From positions 8,338 through 72,337 of the forward strand of contig CAZPHI010000005.1 of NCBI GenBank assembly GCA_964586425.1: 64,000 nt of DNA, given 5' to 3'. The notes beneath the pieces are model-generated. The model worked only from the letters and a program-made list of their open reading frames with translations, did not search any database and was not told where the DNA came from. Source of the stretch: CAZPHI01 sp964586425. GTDB lineage: Bacteria; Bacillota; Clostridia; Lachnospirales; Lachnospiraceae. This document shows, one piece after another, positions 41,946 to 50,499 of this stretch. Position 1 is the first letter of the stretch. Every line of letters starts with the position of its first letter. The translations under genes and the position numbers were made by a program.

Positions 41946-43637
41946 ATGAAGTTAAATGGTTCAGAGATAATTGTAGAATGTTTAAAGGAACAGGGTGTTG
42001 ACACTGTTTTTGGTTATCCAGGTGGAGCCATTCTTAATGTGTATGATGCTTTATACAAACATTCTGATGAAATAACACATATATTAACATCACATGAGCA
42101 GGGTGCTTCACATGCTGCAGATGGTTATGCAAGAGCAACAGGTAAAGTAGGTGTATGTCTTGCAACATCTGGTCCTGGTGCAACTAATCTTGTAACAGGA
42201 ATTGCCACAGCATATATGGATTCTATCCCTATGGTAGCTATTACAGCTAATGTAACTGTACCACTTTTGGGTAAGGATAGCTTTCAGGAGATTGATATCG
42301 CAGGCGTTACAATGCCTATTACAAAGCATAATTATATCGTTAAAGATGTACATGATCTTGCTGAGACAATTAGAAATGCTTTTCAAATAGCTAAGTCTGG
42401 ACGACCAGGTCCTGTACTTATTGATGTGACAAAGGATGCTACAGGCGCAACTTGTGATTATATTAAACAGACACCAAAGCCAATCGAAAGAGTGACAGAT
42501 ACTATCACAGAGGATGATGTTGAAGAAGCAGCTGAATTAATTAAAGCATCTAAAAAACCATTTATATTTGTAGGTGGTGGTGTAATTGCATCTGATGCAT
42601 CAGAAGAATTGAGAAGATTTGTTAAGAAGGTTGATGCGCCAGTAACTGATTCACTTATGGGAAAAGGTGCATTTGATGGTTCTGATTCATTATATTGTGG
42701 AATGCTTGGTATGCATGGAACTAAAGCTGCTAATTTTGGCGTATCTGAGTGTGATCTTCTTATTACCATTGGTGCCAGATTCTCTGACCGTGTAACTGGT
42801 AATATTAAGAAATTCGCAAGTAAGGCCAAAGTACTTCAGTTTGATGTAGATGCTGCTGAGATTAATAAGAATGTCAAGGTTAATGCAAGCGTAATTGGAG
42901 ATGCTCTTGAAGTATTAAAACGAGTTAATTCCAAGATAGACCAGCTTAACCATAAGGAATGGATAGAACATATTGATGAATATAAGAAAAAATATCCATT
43001 AACATATAATCCACAGGGACTTACTGGACCTTATGTAATGCAGAAGATATATGAGGTTACTAAGGGTGATGCTATTATATCAACAGATGTTGGCCAGCAC
43101 CAAATGTGGGCTGCACAGTATTACAAATATAAGAATCCTAGAACATTACTTACATCAGGTGGCCTTGGTACTATGGGATATGGCCTTGGCGCATGTATTG
43201 GTGCCAAAGTAGGATGCAAGGATAAAACTGTAATTAATATTGCAGGTGATGGATGTTTTAGAATGAATATGAATGAGCTTGCTACAGCAACAAGATATAA
43301 TATCCCTATAATTCAGGTGGTATTCAATAATCATGTTCTTGGTATGGTAAGACAGTGGCAGGATCTATTCTATGGAAAGAGATATTCATCTACTATATTA
43401 GAAGATGCTGTTGATTTTGTAAAACTTGCAGAAGCTATGGGTGCAAAAGCATACAGAGTTACTAAGAAGGAAGAAGTAGTAGATGTACTTAAGGAAGCAA
43501 TAGGTCTTAACATTCCTGTAGTTATTGAATGCGTACTTGATAAGGATGACAAAGTATTCCCAATGGTTGCTCCAGGTACTCCGATTGCCGAAGCATTTGA
43601 TGAGGAAGATCTTAAAAACAAAGAAAATAAAAATTAA
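41946..43637 (+). CDS. ilvB: Acetolactate synthase, large (catalytic) subunit
   Basis: AHAS joins pyruvate with pyruvate or 2-oxobutyrate, the first branched-chain step. The 563-residue ThDP enzyme has the activating glutamate in SHEQGASHAADGYARATG, PGPVLIDVTKD, and the ThDP motif GDGCFRMNMNEL...NN. Length fits a true biosynthetic AHAS large subunit rather than catabolic AlsS. No small regulatory subunit (ilvN/ilvH) follows; serC comes next under its own promoter. GAAAGGATA upstream is the ribosome binding site. Confidence 0.93.
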   Translation: MKLNGSEIIVECLKEQGVDTVFGYPGGAILNVYDALYKHSDEITHILTSHEQGASHAADGYARATGKVGVCLATSGPGATNLVTGIATAYMDSIPMVAITANVTVPLLGKDSFQEIDIAGVTMPITKHNYIVKDVHDLAETIRNAFQIAKSGRPGPVLIDVTKDATGATCDYIKQTPKPIERVTDTITEDDVEEAAELIKASKKPFIFVGGGVIASDASEELRRFVKKVDAPVTDSLMGKGAFDGSDSLYCGMLGMHGTKAANFGVSECDLLITIGARFSDRVTGNIKKFASKAKVLQFDVDAAEINKNVKVNASVIGDALEVLKRVNSKIDQLNHKEWIEHIDEYKKKYPLTYNPQGLTGPYVMQKIYEVTKGDAIISTDVGQHQMWAAQYYKYKNPRTLLTSGGLGTMGYGLGACIGAKVGCKDKTVINIAGDGCFRMNMNELATATRYNIPIIQVVFNNHVLGMVRQWQDLFYGKRYSSTILEDAVDFVKLAEAMGAKAYRVTKKEEVVDVLKEAIGLNIPVVIECVLDKDDKVFPMVAPGTPIAEAFDEEDLKNKENKN

Positions 43638-43687
43638 TGTACATAATATTGTGCACATTATAATATAAGATAATATTGTTAAATATA

Positions 43688-43716
43688 TTGACATGAACAA
43701 AAAATTGCAATAAAAT
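43688..43716 (+). promoter_or_regulatory. serC promoter
   Basis: -35 TTGACA (43688-43693), 17-bp spacer, -10 TAAAAT (43711-43716), about 43 bases before the serC start. Confidence 0.75.
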
Positions 43717-43758
43717 GTCAGTTATATTATCTATAATTCAATTTAGGAGGAAGAAAAA

Positions 43759-44841
43759 GTGGGTAGAGTTTATAATTTTAGCGCCGGTCCAGCCGTATTA
43801 CCTGAGGAGGTATTAAAGGAAGCAGCAGCAGAGATGCTTGATTACAATGGAACAGGAATGTCTGTTATGGAGATGAGCCATAGATCGAAGGCTTATCAGC
43901 AGATTATCGATGATGCAGAAGCAGATCTTAGAGATCTTCTTAATATCCCTGATAATTACAAAGTATTATTTTTACAGGGTGGTGCTTCACAGCAGTTTGC
44001 AGCAATTCCAATGAATCTTATGAAGAATAAGAAAGCTGCTTATATTATCACAGGTCAGTGGGCAAAGAAAGCATATCAGGAAGCACAGATTTACGGAGAT
44101 GCAGTAGCTGTTGCATCATCAGCTGACAAAACTTTCTCATACATACCAGATTGCTCAGATCTTGATATTCCTGAAGACGCTGATTATGTATATATCTGTG
44201 AGAACAATACAATTTATGGTACAAAATACAAAAAATTACCTAATACAAAAGGTCATATCTTAGTATCAGATGTTTCATCATGTTTCTTATCAGAACCAAT
44301 TGATGTTACAAAGTATGGAATTGTATATGGCGGCGTTCAGAAGAACGTAGGACCTGCAGGTCTTGTAATCTCAATCATTCGTGAAGATTTAATTACAGAA
44401 GATACACTTCCAGGAACACCTACAATGCTTAAGTTCAAAACACAGGCAGATAATGGCTCTATGTATAATACTCCTAACTGTTATGCAATATATATTTGTG
44501 GTAAAGTATTCAAATGGTTAAAGAAGATGGGTGGACTTGAAGTTATGAAACAGCGTAACGAAGAGAAAGCTAAGATTCTTTACGATTTCCTTGATCAGAG
44601 CAAATTATTCAAGGGTACAGTTGTAAAAGAGGATCGTTCACTTATGAATGTTCCATTTGTAACAGGTAATGAAGAACTTGATGCAAAATTCGTTAAGGAG
44701 TCTAAGGCTGCAGGATTCGAGAATCTTAAAGGTCATAGAACAGTTGGCGGTATGAGAGCAAGTATCTATAATGCAATGCCAATCGAAGGTGTTAAAGCTC
44801 TTGTAGAATTCATGAAGAAATTCGAAGCTGAGAATATGTAA
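43759..44841 (+). CDS. serC: Phosphoserine aminotransferase
   Basis: SerC transaminates 3-phosphohydroxypyruvate to phosphoserine. The 360-residue PLP protein starts YNFSAGPAVLPEEVL, keeps SHRSKAYQ and QGGASQQF, and has the Schiff-base lysine in GGVQKNVGPAG, with HRTVGGMRASIYNA near the C-terminus. The start is a GTG at 43759 after AGGAGG. It precedes serA, which makes its substrate. Confidence 0.96.
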   Translation: MGRVYNFSAGPAVLPEEVLKEAAAEMLDYNGTGMSVMEMSHRSKAYQQIIDDAEADLRDLLNIPDNYKVLFLQGGASQQFAAIPMNLMKNKKAAYIITGQWAKKAYQEAQIYGDAVAVASSADKTFSYIPDCSDLDIPEDADYVYICENNTIYGTKYKKLPNTKGHILVSDVSSCFLSEPIDVTKYGIVYGGVQKNVGPAGLVISIIREDLITEDTLPGTPTMLKFKTQADNGSMYNTPNCYAIYICGKVFKWLKKMGGLEVMKQRNEEKAKILYDFLDQSKLFKGTVVKEDRSLMNVPFVTGNEELDAKFVKESKAAGFENLKGHRTVGGMRASIYNAMPIEGVKALVEFMKKFEAENM

Positions 44842-44877
44842 TTATTAATAATTTGAATATTATATAGTATAAGTCAT

Positions 44878-44901
44878 GCAGCATACTTTCGGGTATGCTG
44901 C
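44878..44901 (+). promoter_or_regulatory. Perfect 9-bp hairpin between serC and serA
   Basis: GCAGCATAC (44878-44886) and GTATGCTGC (44893-44901) flank a TTTCGG loop. There is no T-run after it, and the serA ribosome binding site starts 14 bases later. It may protect the serC mRNA end or tune serA; function is not shown by sequence. Confidence 0.7.
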
Positions 44902-44924
44902 AATGTGCAGAAATGAGGAAAATA

Positions 44925-46088
44925 ATGATTAACGTTAATTGTCTTAATAATATCGCTGGAGTAGGTCTTGATTTATTATCAGCAGACTATAATAAAGAAG
45001 CTTCATTTGAAGAAGCAGATGTAGTACTTGTAAGAAGTGCAAAGATGCATGATATGGAATTAGGTAGCAACCTTAAAGCTATTGCAAGAGCAGGAGCAGG
45101 TGTTAATAATATTCCTCTTGATAAATGTGCAGAGCAGGGTATTGTTGTATTTAACACACCAGGTGCTAATGCTAATGGTGTTAAAGAATTAGTTCTTGCT
45201 GGTTTACTTATTGCTTCAAGAGATATTGTTGGCGGTATTGAATGGGTTAAAGAGAATTCATCAGATGAGAATATTGCTGCATCAACAGAAAAAGCTAAAA
45301 AAGCATTTGCCGGATGTGAAATCAAGGGCAAAAAACTTGGAGTAATTGGTCTTGGAGCAATTGGTGTATTAGTAGCTAACGCTGCAATATCACTTGGTAT
45401 GGAAGTATATGGTTATGATCCATATATATCTGTTAACGCTGCATGGAGCCTTTCAAGAGATGTAAAACATATTAGTGCTGTAGAAGATATCTACAAAGAA
45501 TGTGATTATATTACTGTTCATGTACCTCTTCTTGATAGTACACGTGGTATGCTTAATAAAGCTGCTTTTGATATGATGAAAGACGGAGTAGTAATTCTTA
45601 ATTTTGCAAGAGATGTACTTGTTAATGAGGAAGATATTAAGGTTGCACTTGAAGCTGGTAAGGTTAAGAGATATGTAACAGATTTCCCTAACACAACAGT
45701 TGCTAATACTAAGGGTGTAATAATTACTCCACATATTGGTGCTTCAACAGCTGAATCAGAAGATAACTGTGCTATTATGGCTGTTAAAGAAATCAGAAAC
45801 TACATTGAGAATGGTAATATAATTAATTCAGTTAATTATCCTGCATGTGATATGGGTGAGTGTACAAAAGAAGGACGTATTGCTGTATGTCATAAGAATG
45901 TACCTGCTGTTATCAGCAAGGTTACTTCAATTCTTGGTGAAGCTGGAATTAATATCTCTGATATGATGAATAAATCAAGAAATGATTTCGCTTATTCATT
46001 GTTTGATATTGATAAAGTTGCAGATTCTTCAGTTGTTGATAAAATCAGTGCTGTTGATGGTGTAATCAGAGTAAGAATAGTAAAATAA
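44925..46088 (+). CDS. serA: D-3-phosphoglycerate dehydrogenase
   Basis: SerA oxidises 3-phosphoglycerate to start serine synthesis. The 387-residue protein has the dehydrogenase substrate and NAD domains (ARAGAGVNNIPLDKC, LGVIGLGAIG, TPHIGASTAESEDNCA with the catalytic His) and a C-terminal ACT domain (about 315-387, VPAVISKVTSILGEAGINI) that commonly binds serine as inhibitor. TGAGG precedes the ATG at 44925 by six bases; a longer in-frame start at 44895 lies in the hairpin and is rejected. Confidence 0.95.
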   Translation: MINVNCLNNIAGVGLDLLSADYNKEASFEEADVVLVRSAKMHDMELGSNLKAIARAGAGVNNIPLDKCAEQGIVVFNTPGANANGVKELVLAGLLIASRDIVGGIEWVKENSSDENIAASTEKAKKAFAGCEIKGKKLGVIGLGAIGVLVANAAISLGMEVYGYDPYISVNAAWSLSRDVKHISAVEDIYKECDYITVHVPLLDSTRGMLNKAAFDMMKDGVVILNFARDVLVNEEDIKVALEAGKVKRYVTDFPNTTVANTKGVIITPHIGASTAESEDNCAIMAVKEIRNYIENGNIINSVNYPACDMGECTKEGRIAVCHKNVPAVISKVTSILGEAGINISDMMNKSRNDFAYSLFDIDKVADSSVVDKISAVDGVIRVRIVK

Positions 46089-46104
46089 TTATTATCTAAT
46101 AGAG

Positions 46105-46140
46105 ATGCCTTGTAGTATATTATGCTGCAAGGTGTTTTTA
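46105..46140 (+). terminator. Intrinsic terminator after serA
   Basis: CCTTGTAG pairs with CTGCAAGG (one G-U pair), followed by TTTTTA, within about 46108-46141. Confidence 0.85.
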
Positions 46141-46149
46141 TTAAAATAG

Positions 46150-46182
46150 ATTGTTAACTATATATAAATAATGGTTGACAAT
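46150..46182 (+). promoter_or_regulatory. BirA operator
   Basis: ATTGTTAAC (46150-46158), 15 bases, GTTGACAAT (46174-46182) is an inverted repeat matching the Firmicute BirA site (TTGTTAAC-N15-GTTAACAA type). It covers the -35 box of the bioY promoter, so biotin-loaded BirA should repress. Confidence 0.85.
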
Positions 46183-46203
46183 TAGACGCGGCTATCGTAT
46201 ACT
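46175..46203 (+). promoter_or_regulatory. bioY promoter
   Basis: -35 TTGACA (46175-46180), 17-bp spacer, -10 TATACT (46198-46203). The -35 lies inside the right half of the BirA operator. Confidence 0.85.
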
Positions 46204-46232
46204 TTATTCTAGTGAATAAAAAGAGAGGTATT

Positions 46233-46283
46233 ATGATGACTGAGGTAGTAGATAATAGAACAAACAAAAAAGATGAAAAGTAA
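46233..46283 (+). CDS. Short open frame before bioY (leader peptide or frameshifted N-terminus)
   Basis: ATGATG at 46233/46236 follows AGAGAGGT at good spacing and opens a 16-codon frame (MMTEVVDNRTNKKDEK) ending at TAA 46281-46283. The bioY ATG at 46273 lies inside it in another frame and has no ribosome binding site of its own. Either the short frame couples translation to bioY, or a one-base change in the A-run 46265-46271 split a longer BioY N-terminus. Confidence 0.5.
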   Translation: MMTEVVDNRTNKKDEK

Positions 46284-46815
46284 AGCGAGTATATATGCAA
46301 TTGCACTCGTAGGTGTGGTAACAGCAGTTACGTGTGTTATGGGACCCAATTCAATACCGATAGGACCTGTTCCTATATCGCTTACTAATCTGGCGATATG
46401 TATGGGGGCAATAATGCTTGGATGGAAACTAAGTACTGTAAGTACACTGGTGTATTTGTTGATTGGTGCAGTTGGTGTTCCCGTATTCTCTAATTACAGT
46501 GGTGGTTTTGCAAAGTTGGTGGGCCCAACAGGTGGGTATCTGATCGGTTTTATTTTCCTTGCATTGATTACGGGTATATTTGCTGACAAATTCAACGGTA
46601 AGGTTATAGCCTGTGTAATAGGAATGGTTATGGGAACTATAGTTTTGTATTTGTTTGGCACAGCGTGGCTTGCTTATCAGATGAAACTATCGTTTGGAGC
46701 AGCACTGGGGGCTGGCGTAATACCATTTATCCTGGGTGATATAATTAAGATTGTATTAGCTGGTATTATTGCTCCAGTAGTTCGAAAAGAAATCAAGAAA
46801 GCCGGACTTAATTAG
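46273..46815 (+). CDS. bioY: Biotin transporter BioY (ECF S component)
   Basis: BioY captures biotin in the membrane and works with shared ECF A/T components, which are not in this window. The 180-residue protein has about six hydrophobic segments and the family motif FAKLVGPTGGYLIGF, preceded by VPISLTNLAICMGAIMLG. It stands alone behind a promoter covered by a BirA operator, so it should be expressed when biotin is scarce. The start lacks its own Shine-Dalgarno and overlaps a short upstream frame that has one. Confidence 0.94.
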   Translation: MKSKASIYAIALVGVVTAVTCVMGPNSIPIGPVPISLTNLAICMGAIMLGWKLSTVSTLVYLLIGAVGVPVFSNYSGGFAKLVGPTGGYLIGFIFLALITGIFADKFNGKVIACVIGMVMGTIVLYLFGTAWLAYQMKLSFGAALGAGVIPFILGDIIKIVLAGIIAPVVRKEIKKAGLN

Positions 46816-46823
46816 TTGATTAT

Positions 46824-46878
46824 GAAAACTCATTTATGTAGAAAGTTTGATGATAACTCTATATAGATGAGTTTTTTT
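46824..46878 (+). terminator. Intrinsic terminator after bioY
   Basis: AAACTCAT...TGTAGA pairs with TCTATATAG...ATGAGTTT, and a T-run of seven follows near 46871-46878. Confidence 0.82.
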
Positions 46879-46883
46879 ATGTT

Positions 46884-46899
46884 ATACTTATATAAGTAT
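46884..46899. promoter_or_regulatory. 16-bp perfect palindrome upstream of the DUF1015 gene
   Basis: ATACTTATATAAGTAT reads identically on both strands. It lies 48 bases before the DUF1015 start, in the place of a promoter, and could be an operator. No regulator can be named. Confidence 0.4.
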
Positions 46900-46946
46900 G
46901 ACTATTAATATAATGTAACTTAAAGTACAGAAACGGAGGATTAGAT

Positions 46947-48182
46947 ATGGCAGTTGTAAAACCATTCCAGTGTGTAAGACCAGATTCACAGTATGTAAGC
47001 AGGGTGGCAGCATTACCTTATGATGTGTATAATCGTGAAGAAGCATGTGAGGTTGTTAAAAAGGAACCATTATCTTTCTTAAAGATTGACAGAGCTGAGA
47101 CGCAGTTTGACAGTAGTGTTGATACATATGCACCTGAGGTGTACGCAAAAGCAAAAGAATTATTAGAGGGTATGATTGCTGATAAAACATTCATTACTGA
47201 TGAGGAAAAAGCTTATTATATATATGAACTTACTATGGATGGAAGAACACAGACAGGTATTGTGGCTTGTGCATCAATCGATGATTATCAGAATAATGTT
47301 ATTAAGAAGCATGAGAATACAAGAGCAGAAAAAGAGATTGATAGAATTACGCATGTGGATACCTGCAGTGCGCAGACAGGACCAATCTTTTTGGCTTATC
47401 GCGCTAATGAAGTTATTAATGAAGTGGTAAATAAAACAAAGGCTGATAATAAGCCATTATATGATTTTACGTCAGAGGATGGTGTGAGACATACCGTGTA
47501 TAAGATAAATGCTTCTAATGATGTTAATGCTGTGTATGAAGCATTTGCCAAGATTAATCAAATCTATATTGCAGATGGACATCACAGAGCTGCTTCAGCT
47601 GTAAAAGTAGGACTTAAGAGAAGAGAAGCTAATAAGAATTATACAGGAGAAGAGGAATTCAATTATTTCCTTTCGGTTCTTTTCCCTGATGAGCAGTTGA
47701 TGATAATGCCATATAATCGTGTTGTTAAAGATTTGAATGGAATGACTAATGAAGAATTCTTTGAGGCTATTAGTAAGAATTTTGATGTAAAAGAAAGTGA
47801 TAACATGGTGAATCCTGTCAAGAAGGGTACTTATGGAATGTATCTTGATAATAGATGGTATACACTTAGTGCCAAAGACCGTATAAAATCTAATGATCCA
47901 GTTGATGGTCTTGATGTTGCTGTGTTACAGAATAATTTGCTTGCACCAATACTAGGTATTGGTGATCCAAAGACAGATAAGAGAATTGATTTTGTTGGTG
48001 GAATTAGAGGTTTAGCTGAGTTAGAGAGAAGATGCAGCGTTGATATGAAGATAGCATTTTCAATGTATCCTACTTCAATTGCAGAGCTTTTTGATGTTGC
48101 GGATGCTAATAGATTAATGCCTCCTAAATCTACATGGTTTGAACCTAAGCTTAGAAGTGGAATATTCATTCACAGAATATAA
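46947..48182 (+). CDS. DUF1015 family protein
   Basis: The 411-residue soluble protein matches DUF1015 (starts VKPFQCVRPDSQYVSRVAALPYDVYNREEA; later EKEIDRITHVDTCSAQTGPIF and the strongly conserved YIADGHHRAASA). Biochemical function is not established; in Clostridia the gene is commonly linked to serC/serA, as here one gene away, which hints at a role in serine or phosphoserine metabolism. GGAGG precedes the ATG. It is followed 15 bases later by a MATE transporter, with which it may be co-transcribed. Confidence 0.9.
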   Translation: MAVVKPFQCVRPDSQYVSRVAALPYDVYNREEACEVVKKEPLSFLKIDRAETQFDSSVDTYAPEVYAKAKELLEGMIADKTFITDEEKAYYIYELTMDGRTQTGIVACASIDDYQNNVIKKHENTRAEKEIDRITHVDTCSAQTGPIFLAYRANEVINEVVNKTKADNKPLYDFTSEDGVRHTVYKINASNDVNAVYEAFAKINQIYIADGHHRAASAVKVGLKRREANKNYTGEEEFNYFLSVLFPDEQLMIMPYNRVVKDLNGMTNEEFFEAISKNFDVKESDNMVNPVKKGTYGMYLDNRWYTLSAKDRIKSNDPVDGLDVAVLQNNLLAPILGIGDPKTDKRIDFVGGIRGLAELERRCSVDMKIAFSMYPTSIAELFDVADANRLMPPKSTWFEPKLRSGIFIHRI

Positions 48183-48197
48183 AGAGGTTTTGATAAA

Positions 48198-49559
48198 ATG
48201 ATAGTTGATATGACAAAAGGTAAACCAACGGGTATTCTGTGGAGGTTTGCAATGTCTCTGCTACTTAGTGTGGCATTTCAACAGCTTTATAGTATAGTTG
48301 ATAGTATAGTCGCTGGCAATTTTATTAACAAAGATGCGTTGGCTGCGGTAGGGGCATCGTACCCAATAACTATGATATTCATAGCATTTGCAACAGGCTC
48401 TAATATAGGATGCTCTGTTGTAATATCGCAATTATTTGGAGCAAAAAAATATTCAAGAATGAAGACAGCAATATATACTTCGTTGATAGCTGTTGCTGCT
48501 TTAGCTGTAATACTTACAATTGCAGGTGTGTTATGTTGTAATCCATTGATATCAGCACTAAGTACTCCTGATAATATATTCGCTGATTCAGCAGAATATC
48601 TGCGTATATATATCTTTGGATTATTATTTTTGTTTATATATAATATTGCAACAGGGATATTCACTGCGCTGGGAGATTCGAAGACACCACTGTATTTCCT
48701 TATATTTTCTTCATTACTTAATATTGCGCTTGATCTAATATTCGTAATTGTGTTCAATATGGGAGTTGCAGGCGTAGCATGGGCAACTTTTGCTGCACAA
48801 GGTGTATCATCTATATTGGCATTCATATGGCTGATTAGAAGAATTGCAGGAATAGAAACAGATAAAGAGGAAAAGGTCAGACTATTTGACGGGAATATAC
48901 TTGGAAAGATATCAATGATTGCAATTCCATCTATATTACAGCAGTCATTTATTTCGGTTGGTAATTTGTTCGTACAAGGCTTAATTAACGGCTATGGTTC
49001 AGATGTGGTTGCGGGGTACTCAGCAGCGATTAAGTTAAATACATTTGCAATCACGATATTTACAACACTTGGTAATGCATTATCTAGTTTTACTGCACAG
49101 AATATAGGCGCTGGCAAAATAGAACGTGTAGGAAAGGGATTTAAATCAACAATGATTATGGGATTTGTTGTCTGTATACCTTTCATATTGTGTTATACAT
49201 TGTTTGGTAAGATGGCTATTGAGCTCTTTTTGGATACGGGCGCATCGGACATTGAATCTGCACTTAAAGTTGGACGAGAATTCCTCTTGTATGTATCACC
49301 TTTTTATATTGTGATATTGTGCAAATTAATATCGGATGCGGTACTTCGTGGTTCAGGTTCGATGAAACAATTTATGATTGCGACTTTTTCAGATCTTATA
49401 ATAAGAGTAATTCTTGCATATGTATTCGCAAAAGGATTTGGCTTAGGATATACTGGCATCTGGTTCTCGTGGCCTGTTGGCTGGTTCTTTGGAACAGCTT
49501 TATCATTATTATTCTATTATAATAAGAGCTGGATGAAGGAAAGCATTGCTGCAAAGTAA
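48198..49559 (+). CDS. MATE-family efflux transporter
   Basis: The 453-residue membrane protein has about 12 transmembrane segments in two similar halves, with MATE features: LLLSVAFQQLYSIVDSIVAGNFI at the first helices, AAVGASYPI, a central GDSKTPLYFLIFSSLLNIALDLIF and an equivalent second-half start (IPSILQQSFISVGNLFVQGLIN). It probably exports drugs or metabolites using a Na+ or H+ gradient; substrate unknown. Only AAAGAGG is seen upstream. It begins 15 bases after the DUF1015 gene. Confidence 0.92.
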   Translation: MIVDMTKGKPTGILWRFAMSLLLSVAFQQLYSIVDSIVAGNFINKDALAAVGASYPITMIFIAFATGSNIGCSVVISQLFGAKKYSRMKTAIYTSLIAVAALAVILTIAGVLCCNPLISALSTPDNIFADSAEYLRIYIFGLLFLFIYNIATGIFTALGDSKTPLYFLIFSSLLNIALDLIFVIVFNMGVAGVAWATFAAQGVSSILAFIWLIRRIAGIETDKEEKVRLFDGNILGKISMIAIPSILQQSFISVGNLFVQGLINGYGSDVVAGYSAAIKLNTFAITIFTTLGNALSSFTAQNIGAGKIERVGKGFKSTMIMGFVVCIPFILCYTLFGKMAIELFLDTGASDIESALKVGREFLLYVSPFYIVILCKLISDAVLRGSGSMKQFMIATFSDLIIRVILAYVFAKGFGLGYTGIWFSWPVGWFFGTALSLLFYYNKSWMKESIAAK

Positions 49560-49592
49560 TAGTATTAATCTACACTATAAATTGGAGGTAAT

Positions 49593-50441
49593 ATGTTACA
49601 TAGAAATTATTATACAGATATTGATTATAAGAAGATGGGTATAGTTCATCAGGGAACTGCCGCAACATTCACTACGTATATTACAGATTTTTATCCTGAA
49701 TATCAGGCACCTAAGAATAAACCCATAGTAATATTGTGTCCAGGAGGTGGATATGAACATCATTCTCCTCGAGAAGCCGAACCAGTAGCTTTAAAGCTTA
49801 ATAGTCTTGGGTATAATGTCATTGTACTTAGATATAGTGTTGCGCCTGACAACTTTCCGTGCCAGTTGTATGAATTAGCATATACTGTCAAATTCGCAAG
49901 AGATAATGCTGCTAATTGGGATAGTGACCCAGACAAAATTATTGCAGCGGGATTTTCTGCAGGTGGACATGTGGCAGCATCACTTGGAACTATGTGGAAT
50001 CAACCTTTTATGACGGAGTTTTGCAATACAATATTGAATACATCAATTGAAAGCATCAAGCCTAATATGCTTATGCTTGGATATTCTGTATTAACTGCTG
50101 ACAAATATGCACACAGACAATCCTTTGTAAGACTTTTAGGCGATAGATATGATGAACTTATTGACAGGATGTCATTGGAAAATGCTGTATCAGCATCAAC
50201 ACCTATGACCTTCCTATGGCATACATTCTCCGATGCAACGGTTCCAGTAGAAAATTCATTGCTATTTGCTAATGCACTTAAAGAAAATAATATTAAGTTT
50301 GAATTGCACATATTTGCTAATGGAAGTCATGGAATAGGACTTGGAACAAAGGAAACGGATACAAAAGATGGTAGAAAATATCAACCTGAGTGTGCATGCT
50401 GGATTGATATGTTTGATACATTTGTTAAGAATAATTTGTAG
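49593..50441 (+). CDS. Alpha/beta hydrolase, acetyl-esterase-like
   Basis: The 282-residue protein has the alpha/beta hydrolase pattern: oxyanion CPGGGYEHHSPREAE, nucleophile Ser in GFSAGGHVAASLG, Asp in HTFSDATVPVENS and His in NGSHGIGLG. The arrangement resembles the carbohydrate esterases that remove acetyl groups from plant polysaccharides (BD-FAE/Axe-like). There is no signal peptide, so it would act on imported oligosaccharides in the cytosol. This fits the pectinolytic trait inferred from the PL9 lyase, but no sugar genes are adjacent. GGAGG precedes the ATG. Confidence 0.85.
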   Translation: MLHRNYYTDIDYKKMGIVHQGTAATFTTYITDFYPEYQAPKNKPIVILCPGGGYEHHSPREAEPVALKLNSLGYNVIVLRYSVAPDNFPCQLYELAYTVKFARDNAANWDSDPDKIIAAGFSAGGHVAASLGTMWNQPFMTEFCNTILNTSIESIKPNMLMLGYSVLTADKYAHRQSFVRLLGDRYDELIDRMSLENAVSASTPMTFLWHTFSDATVPVENSLLFANALKENNIKFELHIFANGSHGIGLGTKETDTKDGRKYQPECACWIDMFDTFVKNNL

Positions 50442-50499
50442 AATTTAAGGGTGTATAAGCATTTATAATAATATGCACTATAGTAAAGGGAGGATAGAC

